Shown: positions 33,494 to 43,200 of the stretch, piece after piece
How the letters are laid out: the number at the start of each line of letters is the position of its first letter
Position numbering within the stretch: the first letter of the stretch is position 1
Assembly: GCF_041397485.1 (NCBI RefSeq)
Contig: NZ_JAWKWO010000001.1
Location: 744,001-808,000 of the forward strand
Source: Zhengella sp020637775
GTDB taxonomy: Bacteria > Pseudomonadota > Alphaproteobacteria > Rhizobiales > Rhizobiaceae
DNA: 64,000 nt
Direction: 5' to 3'
Position numbers and translations under genes: made by a program
The notes under the pieces: generated by a model
Seen by the model: only the letters and a program-made list of their open reading frames with translations
The model's database searches: none
What the model was told of the DNA's origin: nothing

Positions 33494-33553
33494 GGCTTTT
33501 GCGCGCTCCCGTCAGGCAAGGCCAGATTGGCCGCCCGCTCCAAAGTCGGGCGC

Positions 33554-33582
33554 ACCATAGTGACGGGACCCCTGCCAGTCAA
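33554..33582 (-). promoter_or_regulatory. Strong sigma-70 promoter of the atpIBEF'F operon
   Basis: On the minus strand: TTGACT (33577-33582), 17-nt spacer, TATGGT (33554-33559). Start of transcription near 33547, about 54 nt before the atpI start codon. It is the best promoter match I saw in the window. Confidence 0.75.
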
Positions 33583-33714
33583 GACGCCTTGCGCAGTGCA
33601 AAACGAACCGGTTTTTCGTTTGATTCCAGATATTTAAGAAATTTCGCCGGGCGGCTTAGCACGGAAGTTGTAAGGCCGGGGCAGCGAATCCGCCAAAGCC
33701 GGGTCCGAAATGCC

Positions 33715-33737
33715 GGAAAGACGCGGCTGTCGCCGCG
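33715..33737 (-). terminator. Possible weak terminator of the SleB gene
   Basis: On the minus strand CGCGGC and GCCGCG form a 6-bp stem with a 4-nt loop, followed by TCTTTCC. It lies about 30 bp past the stop. The T-tract is poor. Confidence 0.4.
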
Positions 33738-33765
33738 CCTTCCTTCTCCCCGCGGGAACGACCGG

Positions 33766-34947
33766 TCAGCTCCAGCCGCCGCCATAGGTGCGATAGAAGA
33801 TGTGGCGGCCGATCTTCTTCATCCGCTTCATCGTGTGGGCCCAGCGCGGGTTCACATAGGTCGCATGGTAGTGGGTGGAAGAACCGACACCGGGCAGCCA
33901 GATGCGCCCGGCGGTCACGGCCATGGCCACTTCGGTTGCCGTTTGCCAGTGGGCCGGGCTTGCGATTCGGTCGCGGATGCCGTCGCAGGCGAAGGAGAAC
34001 TGGCAGCGGTTGCGCCAATTGTCGTTCTGGTAGACCACGCCGCAAATCGTGTTGGGATATTGCGGATTGCGCACCCGGTTGAGAATCACCTGCGCGACGG
34101 CTGCCTGCCCCTTCACCGGTTCGCCGCGCGCCTCGAAATAGATACCGGCGGCAAGGCATTGCTGCTCACGGGCGGAAAAGACGTGCGCGGGCAGCGGACG
34201 GGCTGCCCAGTCGTGATCGTTGCGCGGCACCGGCGGAACGAATCGCCCGGCGGTCTTCTTCTCGTCCTTGAGAAGGCTGGCAAAGGGCGACTGGCGGGCA
34301 TAGTCCGGTTCCGGCGGCGCATAGGCGGTGGCCAGGACGTCCGGCGTATCGTTGTTCACCAGCGCGGCGATCATGACCGGAAGGTCGGGCGCGGGCTTCT
34401 TTTCCTTCCTGGGAAAGAACGTGGAGGCAAGGCGCAGTTCCTGTCCCGCAATTTCCGGGTTTGCGAAGGCCATCTTCACGCCTGTGTCGATGGCCGGACG
34501 CAGGAGCGAAGAGGTGCGTTCATTGACCGAACCGGCATTGAAGGATTTGGGCGGCGCCACCGGTGCGACCTGGACCAGACGGCCCTGCTTGTCCGACCGG
34601 TTGATGCGCGCTTCATCGGGCGTGGCCGGTGCCTTGCCGCCCTTGCCGCGAAAGGCAACCTCGCCGATGCCGCGCGCCCGCAGGCCGGCACCCGACACGG
34701 AACCGGTCACCGTGCTGTCGGTGACAAAGGGCAATTCGGCGGCGTGGGTCGAGCCGGCGACCGCCTTCTCCACCACGGCGCTCCATTGGGCGTTTCCGCC
34801 TTCAAGGCCGGAAACGAAGGCCGTCACATCCTGGCGCGCGGCGGTGGCGGGAAAGGCGATCCAGGCGGCAAGGCCCAGAACGAGCGGTGTGACAAGGGAT
34901 TGGCGGCTGCGCACAAGGCGGGCGTGCTTGGAACGGGAACGGCGCAA
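33766..34947 (-). CDS. SleB-type cell-wall hydrolase
   Basis: Exported 393-residue protein with a C-terminal Hydrolase_2 (SleB) domain (about residues 270-393), a lytic-transglycosylase-like peptidoglycan-cleaving domain. Its hallmarks are EQQCLAAGIYFEARGEPVKGQAAVAQVILNRV, with the catalytic glutamate in YFEARGE, and CQFSFACDG. An N-terminal signal/anchor (LVTPLVLGLAAWIAFPATAA) and a 200-residue low-complexity spacer precede it. I chose the TTG start at 34947 because GGAG stands 7 nt upstream and gives a basic MRRSRSKHARL N-terminus; the open frame continues to 34992 without a better signal. Confidence 0.9.
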   Translation of the reverse strand: MRRSRSKHARLVRSRQSLVTPLVLGLAAWIAFPATAARQDVTAFVSGLEGGNAQWSAVVEKAVAGSTHAAELPFVTDSTVTGSVSGAGLRARGIGEVAFRGKGGKAPATPDEARINRSDKQGRLVQVAPVAPPKSFNAGSVNERTSSLLRPAIDTGVKMAFANPEIAGQELRLASTFFPRKEKKPAPDLPVMIAALVNNDTPDVLATAYAPPEPDYARQSPFASLLKDEKKTAGRFVPPVPRNDHDWAARPLPAHVFSAREQQCLAAGIYFEARGEPVKGQAAVAQVILNRVRNPQYPNTICGVVYQNDNWRNRCQFSFACDGIRDRIASPAHWQTATEVAMAVTAGRIWLPGVGSSTHYHATYVNPRWAHTMKRMKKIGRHIFYRTYGGGWS

Positions 34948-34998
34948 GACAGGACTCCGGAAGACGCATACAAACTCGACTGGAGCCCACAATGAAGG

Positions 34999-35021
34999 AT
35001 TAACCTTGACAGGCCGTTAAT
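34999..35021. promoter_or_regulatory. Inverted repeat upstream of the SleB gene
   Basis: ATTAAC-N11-GTTAAT is a perfect 6-bp dyad, about 52 bp upstream of the SleB start codon, in an AT-richer patch. The size fits a dimeric regulator. The spacing of its TTAA elements is not that of CtrA (7 nt). Confidence 0.35.
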
Positions 35022-35102
35022 GCCTTTCAGCTTTGCAAGACAAAGCGCACATGCGCGCGCGCCACGCGATCATGTCCGTTGCAAACGCAGTGCCGTGCGC
35101 AG

Positions 35103-36545
35103 CTATTTCCGCTTCTTCGCCTTGGGCGCAAACGGATTGTCGGGCGCGCGCAGGGCAAGGCGAATCGGCACGCCGGGCATGGCGAAACTCTCGCGCAGCG
35201 CGTTGGTCAGGTAGCGGATATAGGAGGCCGGCATCGCGTCCGGTCGCGAGCAGGAAACCACGAAACCGGGCGGACGGGTCTTGACCTGTGTGATGTACTT
35301 GATCTTCAGCCGGCGGCCCGCCACGGCCGGAGGGGGATGGCGGGTGAGCACCCCTTCCAGCCAGCGATTGAGGCGGCCGGTGGAAATGCGCGTGTTCCAG
35401 ACCCGGTGGGTCAGCGCAATGGCCTCCATCAGCTTGTCCAGGCCCTTGCCGGATTCGGCCGAAATGGTGACCGCGCGCAACCCGCGCACCTGCGGCAGCA
35501 GGCGTTCGGTCTTCTCGCGCAGTTCCGCCAGCAGTTCCTGCTTGTTCTCGACCAGATCCCACTTGTTGAAGGCGATGACCGGCGCCCTGCCCTCGCGGAT
35601 CACCAGATCCGCGATCTGCAAATCCTGCTTTTCGAAGGGGATCGTCACGTCCAGCACGATCACCACCACTTCGGCAAAACGGACGGCACGCAGGCCATCG
35701 GCGACCGACAGCTTTTCGAGCTTCTCCTGGACACGCGACTTGCGGCGCATGCCAGCCGTATCGAACAGGCGGATGCGGCGGCCCTTCCATTCCCAGTCGA
35801 CCGAAATGGAATCGCGCGTGATGCCGGCTTCCGGCCCGGTCAGCAGGCGCTCCTCGCCAACCAGTGCATTGATGAGCGTGGACTTGCCGGCATTGGGACG
35901 GCCGACTACCGCGATCCGGAGCGGCCTGGTCTCGTCATAGGCCGGGACATCCTCGGCTTCCGGATCCTCGATATCGTCTCCGATCAGCCCTTCGCCGGAA
36001 GGCGCGGCTTCCAGCACCTTGTCCAGCGGGTCCTCGGCAAAGGCGCGCTCCTCGCCGAGCGCCTCGATCATCGCCTCGCGCAAGTCGGGCAGGCCCTGGC
36101 CATGCTCGGCGGAAATCGGACAGGGCTCGCCCAGCCCCAGTTCCCATGCCTCCAGCATGCCGCCCAGCGCATCGCGGGCCTCGGCCTTGTTGGCCACCAG
36201 AACCGTCGGCTTTCCCGAGCGGCGGGCCAGATCGGCAAAGGTGCGGTCGCCGGGCATGATCCCGCTCTTGGAATCGATGACAAAGAGGATGAGATCGGCC
36301 TCGTCCATGGCCGTCTCCGTCTGGGCACGCATGCGCCCTTCCAGCGTCGCCGGCCCCGCCTCTTCAAGACCGGCCGTGTCGATGACATCGAATTTCAGAT
36401 CATACAGGCGCGCGGCATGCATCCGCCGGTCGCGCGTCACACCCGGCGTGTCATCGACAAGCGCCAGCTTCTGTCCGGCCAGACGATTGAACAGCGTGGA
36501 TTTGCCGACATTGGGACGGCCTATGATGGCGACGGTGAAGCCCAT
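35103..36545 (-). CDS. der: Ribosome biogenesis GTPase Der (EngA)
   Basis: Essential GTPase with two tandem G domains, needed for 50S maturation. The 480-residue protein has P-loops GRPNVGKS (9-16) and GRPNAGKS (215-222), each with a following DTAG (56-59 and in the second domain FDTAGMRRKS). The first NKxD box is NKAE at 119-122, a common Der variant; the second is NKWD. The KH-like C-terminal domain carries RRLKIKYITQVKTRPPGFVVSCSRPD. The acidic linker between G domains (IEDPEAEDVPAYD) is longer than in E. coli. It follows the TPR gene by 17 bp. Confidence 0.97.
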   Translation of the reverse strand: MGFTVAIIGRPNVGKSTLFNRLAGQKLALVDDTPGVTRDRRMHAARLYDLKFDVIDTAGLEEAGPATLEGRMRAQTETAMDEADLILFVIDSKSGIMPGDRTFADLARRSGKPTVLVANKAEARDALGGMLEAWELGLGEPCPISAEHGQGLPDLREAMIEALGEERAFAEDPLDKVLEAAPSGEGLIGDDIEDPEAEDVPAYDETRPLRIAVVGRPNAGKSTLINALVGEERLLTGPEAGITRDSISVDWEWKGRRIRLFDTAGMRRKSRVQEKLEKLSVADGLRAVRFAEVVVIVLDVTIPFEKQDLQIADLVIREGRAPVIAFNKWDLVENKQELLAELREKTERLLPQVRGLRAVTISAESGKGLDKLMEAIALTHRVWNTRISTGRLNRWLEGVLTRHPPPAVAGRRLKIKYITQVKTRPPGFVVSCSRPDAMPASYIRYLTNALRESFAMPGVPIRLALRAPDNPFAPKAKKRK

Positions 36546-36562
36546 GGCGGCGGATCATTCCT

Positions 36563-37228
36563 TCAGGATGCGGCGCCGGAACCGGCGATCAGTTCGGACA
36601 TCGTCCGGGCGCGCTGGCGCAGGCTTGCGGGCGCCTGCTGATCGTCGGCGATCTGCTGGAAAAGCGCCAGCGCGTCACTGGCGTCGCCGGCTTTCCAGGC
36701 TGCCAGGCCCAGCGCCTCGCGGGCGGAATGACGCAGGGCGTTGCTTTCGCCCGACAGCGGCTCGGCCCGTTGCGCCACATCGCCATACGAGCCATGATCG
36801 ACTAGCAGGAAAGCCGCGCGCAGGCGGGCCATGTCGCGGATCGACTGCGGCACGGAGCCATCCGCGGCCACGGAATCGAAGGCGGCGACCGCATCGTCGA
36901 TCCTGCCGTCCTGCGCCATCAGCGTGGCGGCGCGCATGCGCGCCAGAAGCGGATAGGAACCGTAGCCGTCCGCCTGCAGGGCTTCCAGCGCGGCCATTGC
37001 CTCCTGCGTCCTGCCCTGTTCGGCCATGGTGAGGGCGGCGAGGAAACGGTCGCCGGATGCGTTTGCCTGGCTTTCGGTGTACCAGACATAGCCGCGCCAG
37101 GCCGCCGTACCCGCCACGATGATGACCACGATGGCAATCAGGATGGCGCCGAAGCGGTCCCAGAAGGCCTTGAGCTGGTCCTGGCGAAGTTCCTCGTTGA
37201 CCTCGCGAATGAAGCTGTCGTCGGACAT
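36563..37228 (-). CDS. YfgM-like TPR membrane protein
   Basis: A 221-residue single-pass protein: N-terminal cytosolic MSDDSFIREVNEELRQDQLKAFWDRFG, one membrane helix (AILIAIVVIIVAGTAAWRGYVWY, about 28-50), then a periplasmic helical domain with TPR-like repeats. E. coli YfgM has the same layout and the yfgM-bamB-der gene order; here bamB is absent between this gene and der. YfgM acts with PpiD at the translocon; that role is inferred. The ATG at 37228 is preferred to 37282 because relatives begin at MSDDSFIREV. Confidence 0.9.
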   Translation of the reverse strand: MSDDSFIREVNEELRQDQLKAFWDRFGAILIAIVVIIVAGTAAWRGYVWYTESQANASGDRFLAALTMAEQGRTQEAMAALEALQADGYGSYPLLARMRAATLMAQDGRIDDAVAAFDSVAADGSVPQSIRDMARLRAAFLLVDHGSYGDVAQRAEPLSGESNALRHSAREALGLAAWKAGDASDALALFQQIADDQQAPASLRQRARTMSELIAGSGAAS

Positions 37229-37303
37229 GGCCGGTTTCACACCTGCTGAATCTGTTGGCCGGGCGCCGTGGAAAACCGGCACCCTGACGGAAAAACTTCC
37301 GCG

Positions 37304-37331
37304 TTCTAGCGGATTTTGTCGCCCTTGTAAG
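37304..37331 (-). promoter_or_regulatory. Candidate promoter of the TPR-der operon
   Basis: Minus strand: CTTACA (37326-37331), 16-nt spacer, CTAGAA (37304-37309). The -10 has the CTAGA form seen in alphaproteobacteria. The transcript would start about 70 nt before the TPR start codon. Confidence 0.38.
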
Positions 37332-37364
37332 GGGGCGCATGGCGAATTTGAGGCGGACGCCGCA

Positions 37365-37940
37365 TCAGGGCGTCGTCAGCGGCACCACACCGAACAGCCA
37401 GAGATGCAGTTTCCAGATGAACAGGCCATAGAGCGCAAGACCAAGGACGAGCGTTGCGATGTCCCAGGTGACCGGCCCGGCAGGCGGCACCGCGGCACCG
37501 CGGCGCTTGAGCGATATGCGGTCGAGCACGGCCCAGGCAAGGAAGCTGCCAAAGAGGATGATGGAAGCCAGGTCGCCGTTGATGAGAAGATGGCCAAGCG
37601 CCCAGATCTTCACCGCGACCAGCATCGGGTGTTTCAGCATTGCCTTGATGCGCCCGGCGGGCAGCATGTAGGCGGCCAGCGCGATCATGGCGAAGACCAT
37701 CAGCAGCGCCGTGACATGGCCGAGCCAGAAGGGCGGCGACCAGACGACCGGGGCGGACCAGCGGGCCTGGCCAAAGCCCCAGACAATGAGCACGAAGCCG
37801 ATGACGGAAACGAGCGAATAGAGCCCCTTCCACGGTCCTTCGCCCATGGATGCCTTTCTGCCCTGGGCCCAGCCCGGCGCGACGATGCGCACGGAATGAA
37901 TGCCCAGAAACAGGACAAGACCCAGAATCAGATACAGCAT
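37365..37940 (-). CDS. NnrU-family membrane protein
   Basis: A 191-residue protein with five to six membrane helices, starting MLYLILGLVLFLGIHSVRIVAPGWAQ. The family signature HPMLVAVKIWALGHLLINGDLASIILFGSFLAW, with its paired histidines, is intact. NnrU was named for linkage to nitrite/nitric oxide reduction but is widespread; related MnmU/isoprenylcysteine methyltransferase-like folds suggest an enzymatic origin. No denitrification genes are visible here. ATG 37940 fits the family; the frame continues upstream over the DksA-like gene as antisense. Confidence 0.9.
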   Translation of the reverse strand: MLYLILGLVLFLGIHSVRIVAPGWAQGRKASMGEGPWKGLYSLVSVIGFVLIVWGFGQARWSAPVVWSPPFWLGHVTALLMVFAMIALAAYMLPAGRIKAMLKHPMLVAVKIWALGHLLINGDLASIILFGSFLAWAVLDRISLKRRGAAVPPAGPVTWDIATLVLGLALYGLFIWKLHLWLFGVVPLTTP

Positions 37941-37985
37941 GAACGGCCCCTTCAATCCCTGTCCGCCCGCCGCCACCGGCAGGCC

Positions 37986-38014
37986 TTGTGCCTTACTTAA
38001 AGCAGACTTAGCCT
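37986..38014 (+). promoter_or_regulatory. Candidate promoter for a leaderless dksA-like transcript
   Basis: TTGTGC (37986-37991), 17 nt, TAGCCT (38009-38014). Only 7 nt separate the -10 from the ATG at 38022, and no Shine-Dalgarno is present, so transcription would begin at or next to the start codon. Confidence 0.4.
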
Positions 38015-38021
38015 CAGTTCC

Positions 38022-38357
38022 ATGACTGTGGACACGGAAAAAGCGCGCGCCCGGCTCGATGCGCGCAGGGCCGAACTGGAAGCGCAATCGGACCTGGCGA
38101 CGGAATCGCGCAGGCCCGTCGAACTGGACCAGCAATCGGTCGGACGGCTGAGCCGCATGGACGCGATGCAGCAACAGGCCATGGCCCAGGCCGCGGAGCG
38201 ATCCCGCCGGCGCGAACTCACCCGCATCGAGCTGGCCGAACGCCGCCTGCGCGAGGGAGACTATGGCTGGTGCGCCGAATGCGGCGAGGAAATTCCCGAC
38301 GGACGGCTGGCCATCGATCCGATGGCGGAGAAATGTGTCCACTGCGCCGGCCGTTGA
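38022..38357 (+). CDS. DksA/TraR-type C4 zinc-finger protein (111 aa)
   Basis: Contains the DksA/TraR zinc finger at the C-terminus: WCAECGEEIPDGRLAIDP and KCVHC give four cysteines (CxxC...CxxC). The N-terminal part is a charged coiled coil (ELTRIELAERRLREGDYG leads into the finger). At 111 residues it is shorter than DksA (about 150) and lacks the canonical DxxDxA coiled-coil tip, so binding in the RNA polymerase secondary channel is possible but its effect uncertain. Divergent from nnrU. Confidence 0.88.
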   Translation: MTVDTEKARARLDARRAELEAQSDLATESRRPVELDQQSVGRLSRMDAMQQQAMAQAAERSRRRELTRIELAERRLREGDYGWCAECGEEIPDGRLAIDPMAEKCVHCAGR

Positions 38358-38458
38358 CCGGAAAGACGGTGCGACCCCATGGACGCCATATTTGGCGGCG
38401 ACAGTGATTCGCTCCGCCCTCCCCGCAACCTTTCGCGGCCCACAGCGTTCGAGTGTTC

Positions 38459-39448
38459 ATGCGTTTCCTTGCGACCCTTGTTTCCGGCCTTTTCCTTTTC
38501 CTGGCAGCCGTTTCCAATGCCGGCGCGGGCGGCGATCAGCCGCGCCTCCAGGACGTGCTGATTTCCTTTGACGGCGCGCATGACAATGCGCAGTGGGAGC
38601 GCGCGCTGGCGCTGGGACGCGCGACAGGCGCGCGCTTCACCTTCTTCCTGTCCTGCACCTTCCTGCTCACGCCGGAAACGAAGGGGCTTTACACGGCCCC
38701 GCATCACGGCCGCGCGGCCTCCAATGTCGGCTTCGGGCAGACGGCACAGGAGGTGCGTACCCGTCTCGGGCACATCCTGACCGCCTGGCGCGAAGGCCAC
38801 GAGTTCGCCAGCCATGGCTGCGGCCATTTCGACGGCAAGACCTGGCGCAAGGCCGACTGGGAGCAGGAATTCAACAGTTTCGCCCGGATCTTGCGCGATG
38901 CCTGGACGATCAACGGTTTCGGACCGGCACCCGATGGCTGGGCACAAATGGCCAGTGCCGTAACCGGATTCCGCGCGCCCTACCTTTCCACCAATGCTGC
39001 CCTGTTCGCGGCGCTCAAGGCGCAAGGCTTTCGCTACGATGCGTCCACCGTGGGGCGCGATCCCGCGCCGGCCGTGGAGAAGGACGGACTTTGGCACATG
39101 CCGCTGCCGATGATACCCGAAGGGCCGAGGGGCAAGCGCATCATCGCCATGGACTACAACTGGTTCGCCCGCCATTCCGGCGCGAAGGAAGACGCCGCCA
39201 ATGCCGATACCTATGAAGAGCGCGCCTACCGCGCGATGATGGCGCAATACACGCGCGCGCGCTCCGGCGACCGCAAGCCGGTGCAGGCCGGTTTCCATTT
39301 CACGCTCATGAATGACGGCGCCTATTGGCGGGCGCTGGAGCGTTTCGTCACTGGCGTTTGCGGCGAGGCTGACGTCATCTGCCGGCCGATCGGTGCCCAT
39401 GTCGCCATGCGCAACGCGGATTCGGCGATTGCGGAGCTGCGCTACTGA
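38459..39448 (+). CDS. Secreted polysaccharide deacetylase-family protein
   Basis: A 329-residue exported protein: signal peptide MRFLATLVSGLFLFLAAVSNAGA, then a NodB-like domain. Motif 1 is reduced to SFDG (D38, with only one aspartate instead of the TFDD pair), motif 2 is SHGCGH (H119, H123, the metal histidines), and VTGFRAPYLSTN is motif 3. Such exported NodB proteins remove acetyl groups from peptidoglycan or other glycans; the altered motif 1 makes the activity uncertain. No Shine-Dalgarno is evident; a GTG two codons upstream (38453) is in frame. It converges on the MFS gene. Confidence 0.87.
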   Translation: MRFLATLVSGLFLFLAAVSNAGAGGDQPRLQDVLISFDGAHDNAQWERALALGRATGARFTFFLSCTFLLTPETKGLYTAPHHGRAASNVGFGQTAQEVRTRLGHILTAWREGHEFASHGCGHFDGKTWRKADWEQEFNSFARILRDAWTINGFGPAPDGWAQMASAVTGFRAPYLSTNAALFAALKAQGFRYDASTVGRDPAPAVEKDGLWHMPLPMIPEGPRGKRIIAMDYNWFARHSGAKEDAANADTYEERAYRAMMAQYTRARSGDRKPVQAGFHFTLMNDGAYWRALERFVTGVCGEADVICRPIGAHVAMRNADSAIAELRY

Positions 39449-39463
39449 CCCCTTGCCGGCGCG

Positions 39464-40633
39464 TTACCGGATCTTCCCCGCACTGAGCGCGGCACCCGCA
39501 GCCAATAGCAGAACGACCGAGGCGCCCAGCGAAGGCAGCGTGAAACTGCCGGTCCAGTCGGCGGCATAACCGGCCAGGAGCGGACCGACGATCTGGCCCG
39601 TGCCGAAGGCTGCCGTCATGAAGGCCAGCGCCCGGCGCGGCGTCTTGCCGGCAAGGGCGCGTCCGGCCTGGAGGCCGAAGGCCGTGATGGCGACGAAGGT
39701 GCCGCCAAGGAGAATGCCGCCCAGCAACGGACCGGGATAACCACCAAGCGAGACGGACGCGCCCACGCCGACGGCCTCCACCACGCAGCCCACGGCAAAG
39801 GTTGCCGTCAGGCCGAGGCGGCGCTGGATGAAGCCCCAGGCCCAGACGGAGGGGGCCGCGGCGATCCCGGTCGCCAGCCAGACGGCCGACTCGAACAGCG
39901 GCCCGCCATCGCCCTGACGCACGATGGCGACAAGGAAGGTGGCCGTGACGATGTAGCCGGCGCCGAACAGGCCGTAGGCCAGCGCGATGCGCGCCAGCGG
40001 AGCGGTCCATGTCAGGCGGGGCTCGGGCGCCGGACGCGCGGCGGCGCGCGGCGCGGGTTCGATGAGGAATGCGACCACAACAAGCGCCAGGGCCGAGACC
40101 AGCGCGGCGGCGAGCCAGCTTTCCTGCCAGCCATGGCCGGCCAGATAGACCGCGCCGGTGATCAGCGCGGACAGGCTGATGCCCGTTCCGACCCCGCCGA
40201 AATGCAGCGCCTGGATGCCGGGCCTGCCGGCACTGGCCGCCTTGCCAAGAACGATGGCCGACAGGAACACCATGATATAGGCGCTGGCCACGCCGGCGAG
40301 AAAACGCACCAGAAGGAAGGCGACGAGGCTGCCGGAAAGCGCCATGGCGGCGCAAAGTACCGTCGAGGCTGCCAGCGCGGCCAATGCGATGGTGCGCTCC
40401 CGGCCCTGCGCGCCGCCGCCCGAGGCCAAGAGCGCCCCCGCGAGATAGCCGACATAGTTCGCCGATGCGACGAGCCCTGCATCGGAGGCCGACAGGCCAA
40501 GCGCATCCATCATGGACGGCAGGATGGGCGTGTAGACGAACCGGCCGATGCCCATGGCTGCCGCCATGCCAGCCAGCCCGCCAAAGCCGTAGAGAAGGAC
40601 CGGCCGCCGGCCGGAGGAAATTGTCTCGGTCAT
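39464..40633 (-). CDS. YbfB/YjiJ-family MFS transporter
   Basis: A 389-residue transporter with about twelve membrane helices. The start TETISSGRRPVLLYGFGGLAGMAAAMGIGRFVYTPILPSMMDALGLSASDAGLVASANYVGYLAGALLA matches YbfB/YjiJ MFS proteins (GIGRFxYTPxLPxM is diagnostic). The inter-helix basic motif appears as RRLGLTATFAVGC. Substrate unknown. It is divergent from the MAPEG gene. Confidence 0.9.
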   Translation of the reverse strand: MTETISSGRRPVLLYGFGGLAGMAAAMGIGRFVYTPILPSMMDALGLSASDAGLVASANYVGYLAGALLASGGGAQGRERTIALAALAASTVLCAAMALSGSLVAFLLVRFLAGVASAYIMVFLSAIVLGKAASAGRPGIQALHFGGVGTGISLSALITGAVYLAGHGWQESWLAAALVSALALVVVAFLIEPAPRAAARPAPEPRLTWTAPLARIALAYGLFGAGYIVTATFLVAIVRQGDGGPLFESAVWLATGIAAAPSVWAWGFIQRRLGLTATFAVGCVVEAVGVGASVSLGGYPGPLLGGILLGGTFVAITAFGLQAGRALAGKTPRRALAFMTAAFGTGQIVGPLLAGYAADWTGSFTLPSLGASVVLLLAAGAALSAGKIR

Positions 40634-40792
40634 GGCTTGCCCTTATCAGGTCTTCAACCCGGCCGACAAATGCACTTTTCTGATGGGTCGGTTCAACGCG
40701 GCATTTTTACCCGATGTGCCATGGCCCACGGGCGGAAATGATCCGCCGCATCCATTGCGCGTATCCCATTCATCATCAGCAAGGAGTTTTCC

Positions 40793-41203
40793 ATGGCGAC
40801 AACCGCCCTCGCCGCGACGGCCCTCTATGCCGCGCTCAATGCCCTGATCCTGCTCGCGCTGACCGGCGCGACCGGCCGCCACCGCGTGCGGATGCGAATC
40901 ATGATGGGCGATGGCGGCGATGCCCATCTCGTGCGCCTGTTGCGCGGCCATGCCAATGCCATCGAGGCCATGCCGATGTTTTTCGTCATGCTGGGCGCGG
41001 GCGTGGCCCTCGGCGCGCCGGCCCTCGCCGTGCATGCGCTCGGCCTTCCCTTCACCATCGGGCGGGCGCTGCATGCCTGGCATTTCATCCAGAAGGATGC
41101 GCCAGCCTGGCAGCGCGGCGCCGGTTTCGGCCTTTCCTTCCTTGCCTTCATCGTCCTGAGCATCGGCCTTCTGGCCCACGCGGCGCGGCTGCTGCTGGCC
41201 TGA
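40793..41203 (+). CDS. MAPEG-family membrane protein
   Basis: A 136-residue protein with four membrane helices of the MAPEG family (membrane-associated eicosanoid/glutathione proteins). Characteristic segments are NALILLALTGATGRHRVRMRIMMGDGGDAHLVRLLRGHANAIEAMPMFFVML, holding the HANxxEx(3)F family motif, and GRALHAWHF. Bacterial MAPEG proteins can be glutathione transferases, but a reaction cannot be assigned here. Shine-Dalgarno AGGAG about 7 nt upstream. Confidence 0.92.
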   Translation: MATTALAATALYAALNALILLALTGATGRHRVRMRIMMGDGGDAHLVRLLRGHANAIEAMPMFFVMLGAGVALGAPALAVHALGLPFTIGRALHAWHFIQKDAPAWQRGAGFGLSFLAFIVLSIGLLAHAARLLLA

Positions 41204-41212
41204 GGCAAGCCC

Positions 41213-41249
41213 AAAAAAGGGGGCGGCGCGCATGGCACATCGCCCCCTT
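41213..41249 (-). terminator. Terminator of the BCCT gene (possibly bidirectional)
   Basis: AAGGGGGCG (41217-41225) pairs with CGCCCCCTT (41241-41249). On the minus strand the stem is followed by six Ts, on the plus strand only by CTCC. It lies between the convergent MAPEG and BCCT genes. Confidence 0.85.
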
Positions 41250-41280
41250 CTCCATAACAGGTGACCGGACAGACGCCGGT

Positions 41281-42906
<1,626 letters not shown>

Positions 42907-43127
42907 GGATTTCCCTCCCCTTTTCTGGCCCGGACAAATGATTGCTTTATCCGGGTCTGCTTCTCCCTGATGGAAACACTGAACGCATCCGGCTGCCAAT
43001 GGTCTCCTGCTCGCGACATGCCAGGCGCGTTGCTGTCGCGATTGCGACAGAATACACCGGGACTCAACGTTCGCCGAACCATTCAGTTCCGCTGAAATTT
43101 CGAAAATTTTCCAACACAAAAGGCTTT

Positions 43128-43141
43128 TTGATTTCAATCAA
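43128..43141. promoter_or_regulatory. Perfect FNR/FixK-type box upstream of the YeeE/YedE gene
   Basis: TTGAT-TTCA-ATCAA equals the FNR/FixK consensus TTGAT-N4-ATCAA. Its centre is 41-42 nt before a predicted start near 43176, with an AT-rich -10-like AAATAT at about 43164-43169, i.e. class II activator geometry. It lies 60 bp before the YeeE start codon and 221 bp before the divergent BCCT start. Confidence 0.6.
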
Positions 43142-43160
43142 GACGTGTTTCCAATTCACA

Positions 43161-43173
43161 TGCAAATATTGCA
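43161..43173. promoter_or_regulatory. Small inverted repeat overlapping the presumed -10 region
   Basis: TGCAA-ATA-TTGCA, a perfect 5-bp dyad, 28 bp before the YeeE/YedE start codon. It could be an operator for a second regulator; ArsR-type sulfur sensors often control such genes, but no regulator gene is adjacent. Confidence 0.35.
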
Positions 43174-43200
43174 ATTCTTGTAGCTGAACGAGGTAGAGGC

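Noticed and set aside
35045..35062. Alternating purine-pyrimidine tract (possible Z-DNA)
   Set aside because: Only 18 nt long; expected by chance in DNA of this GC content.
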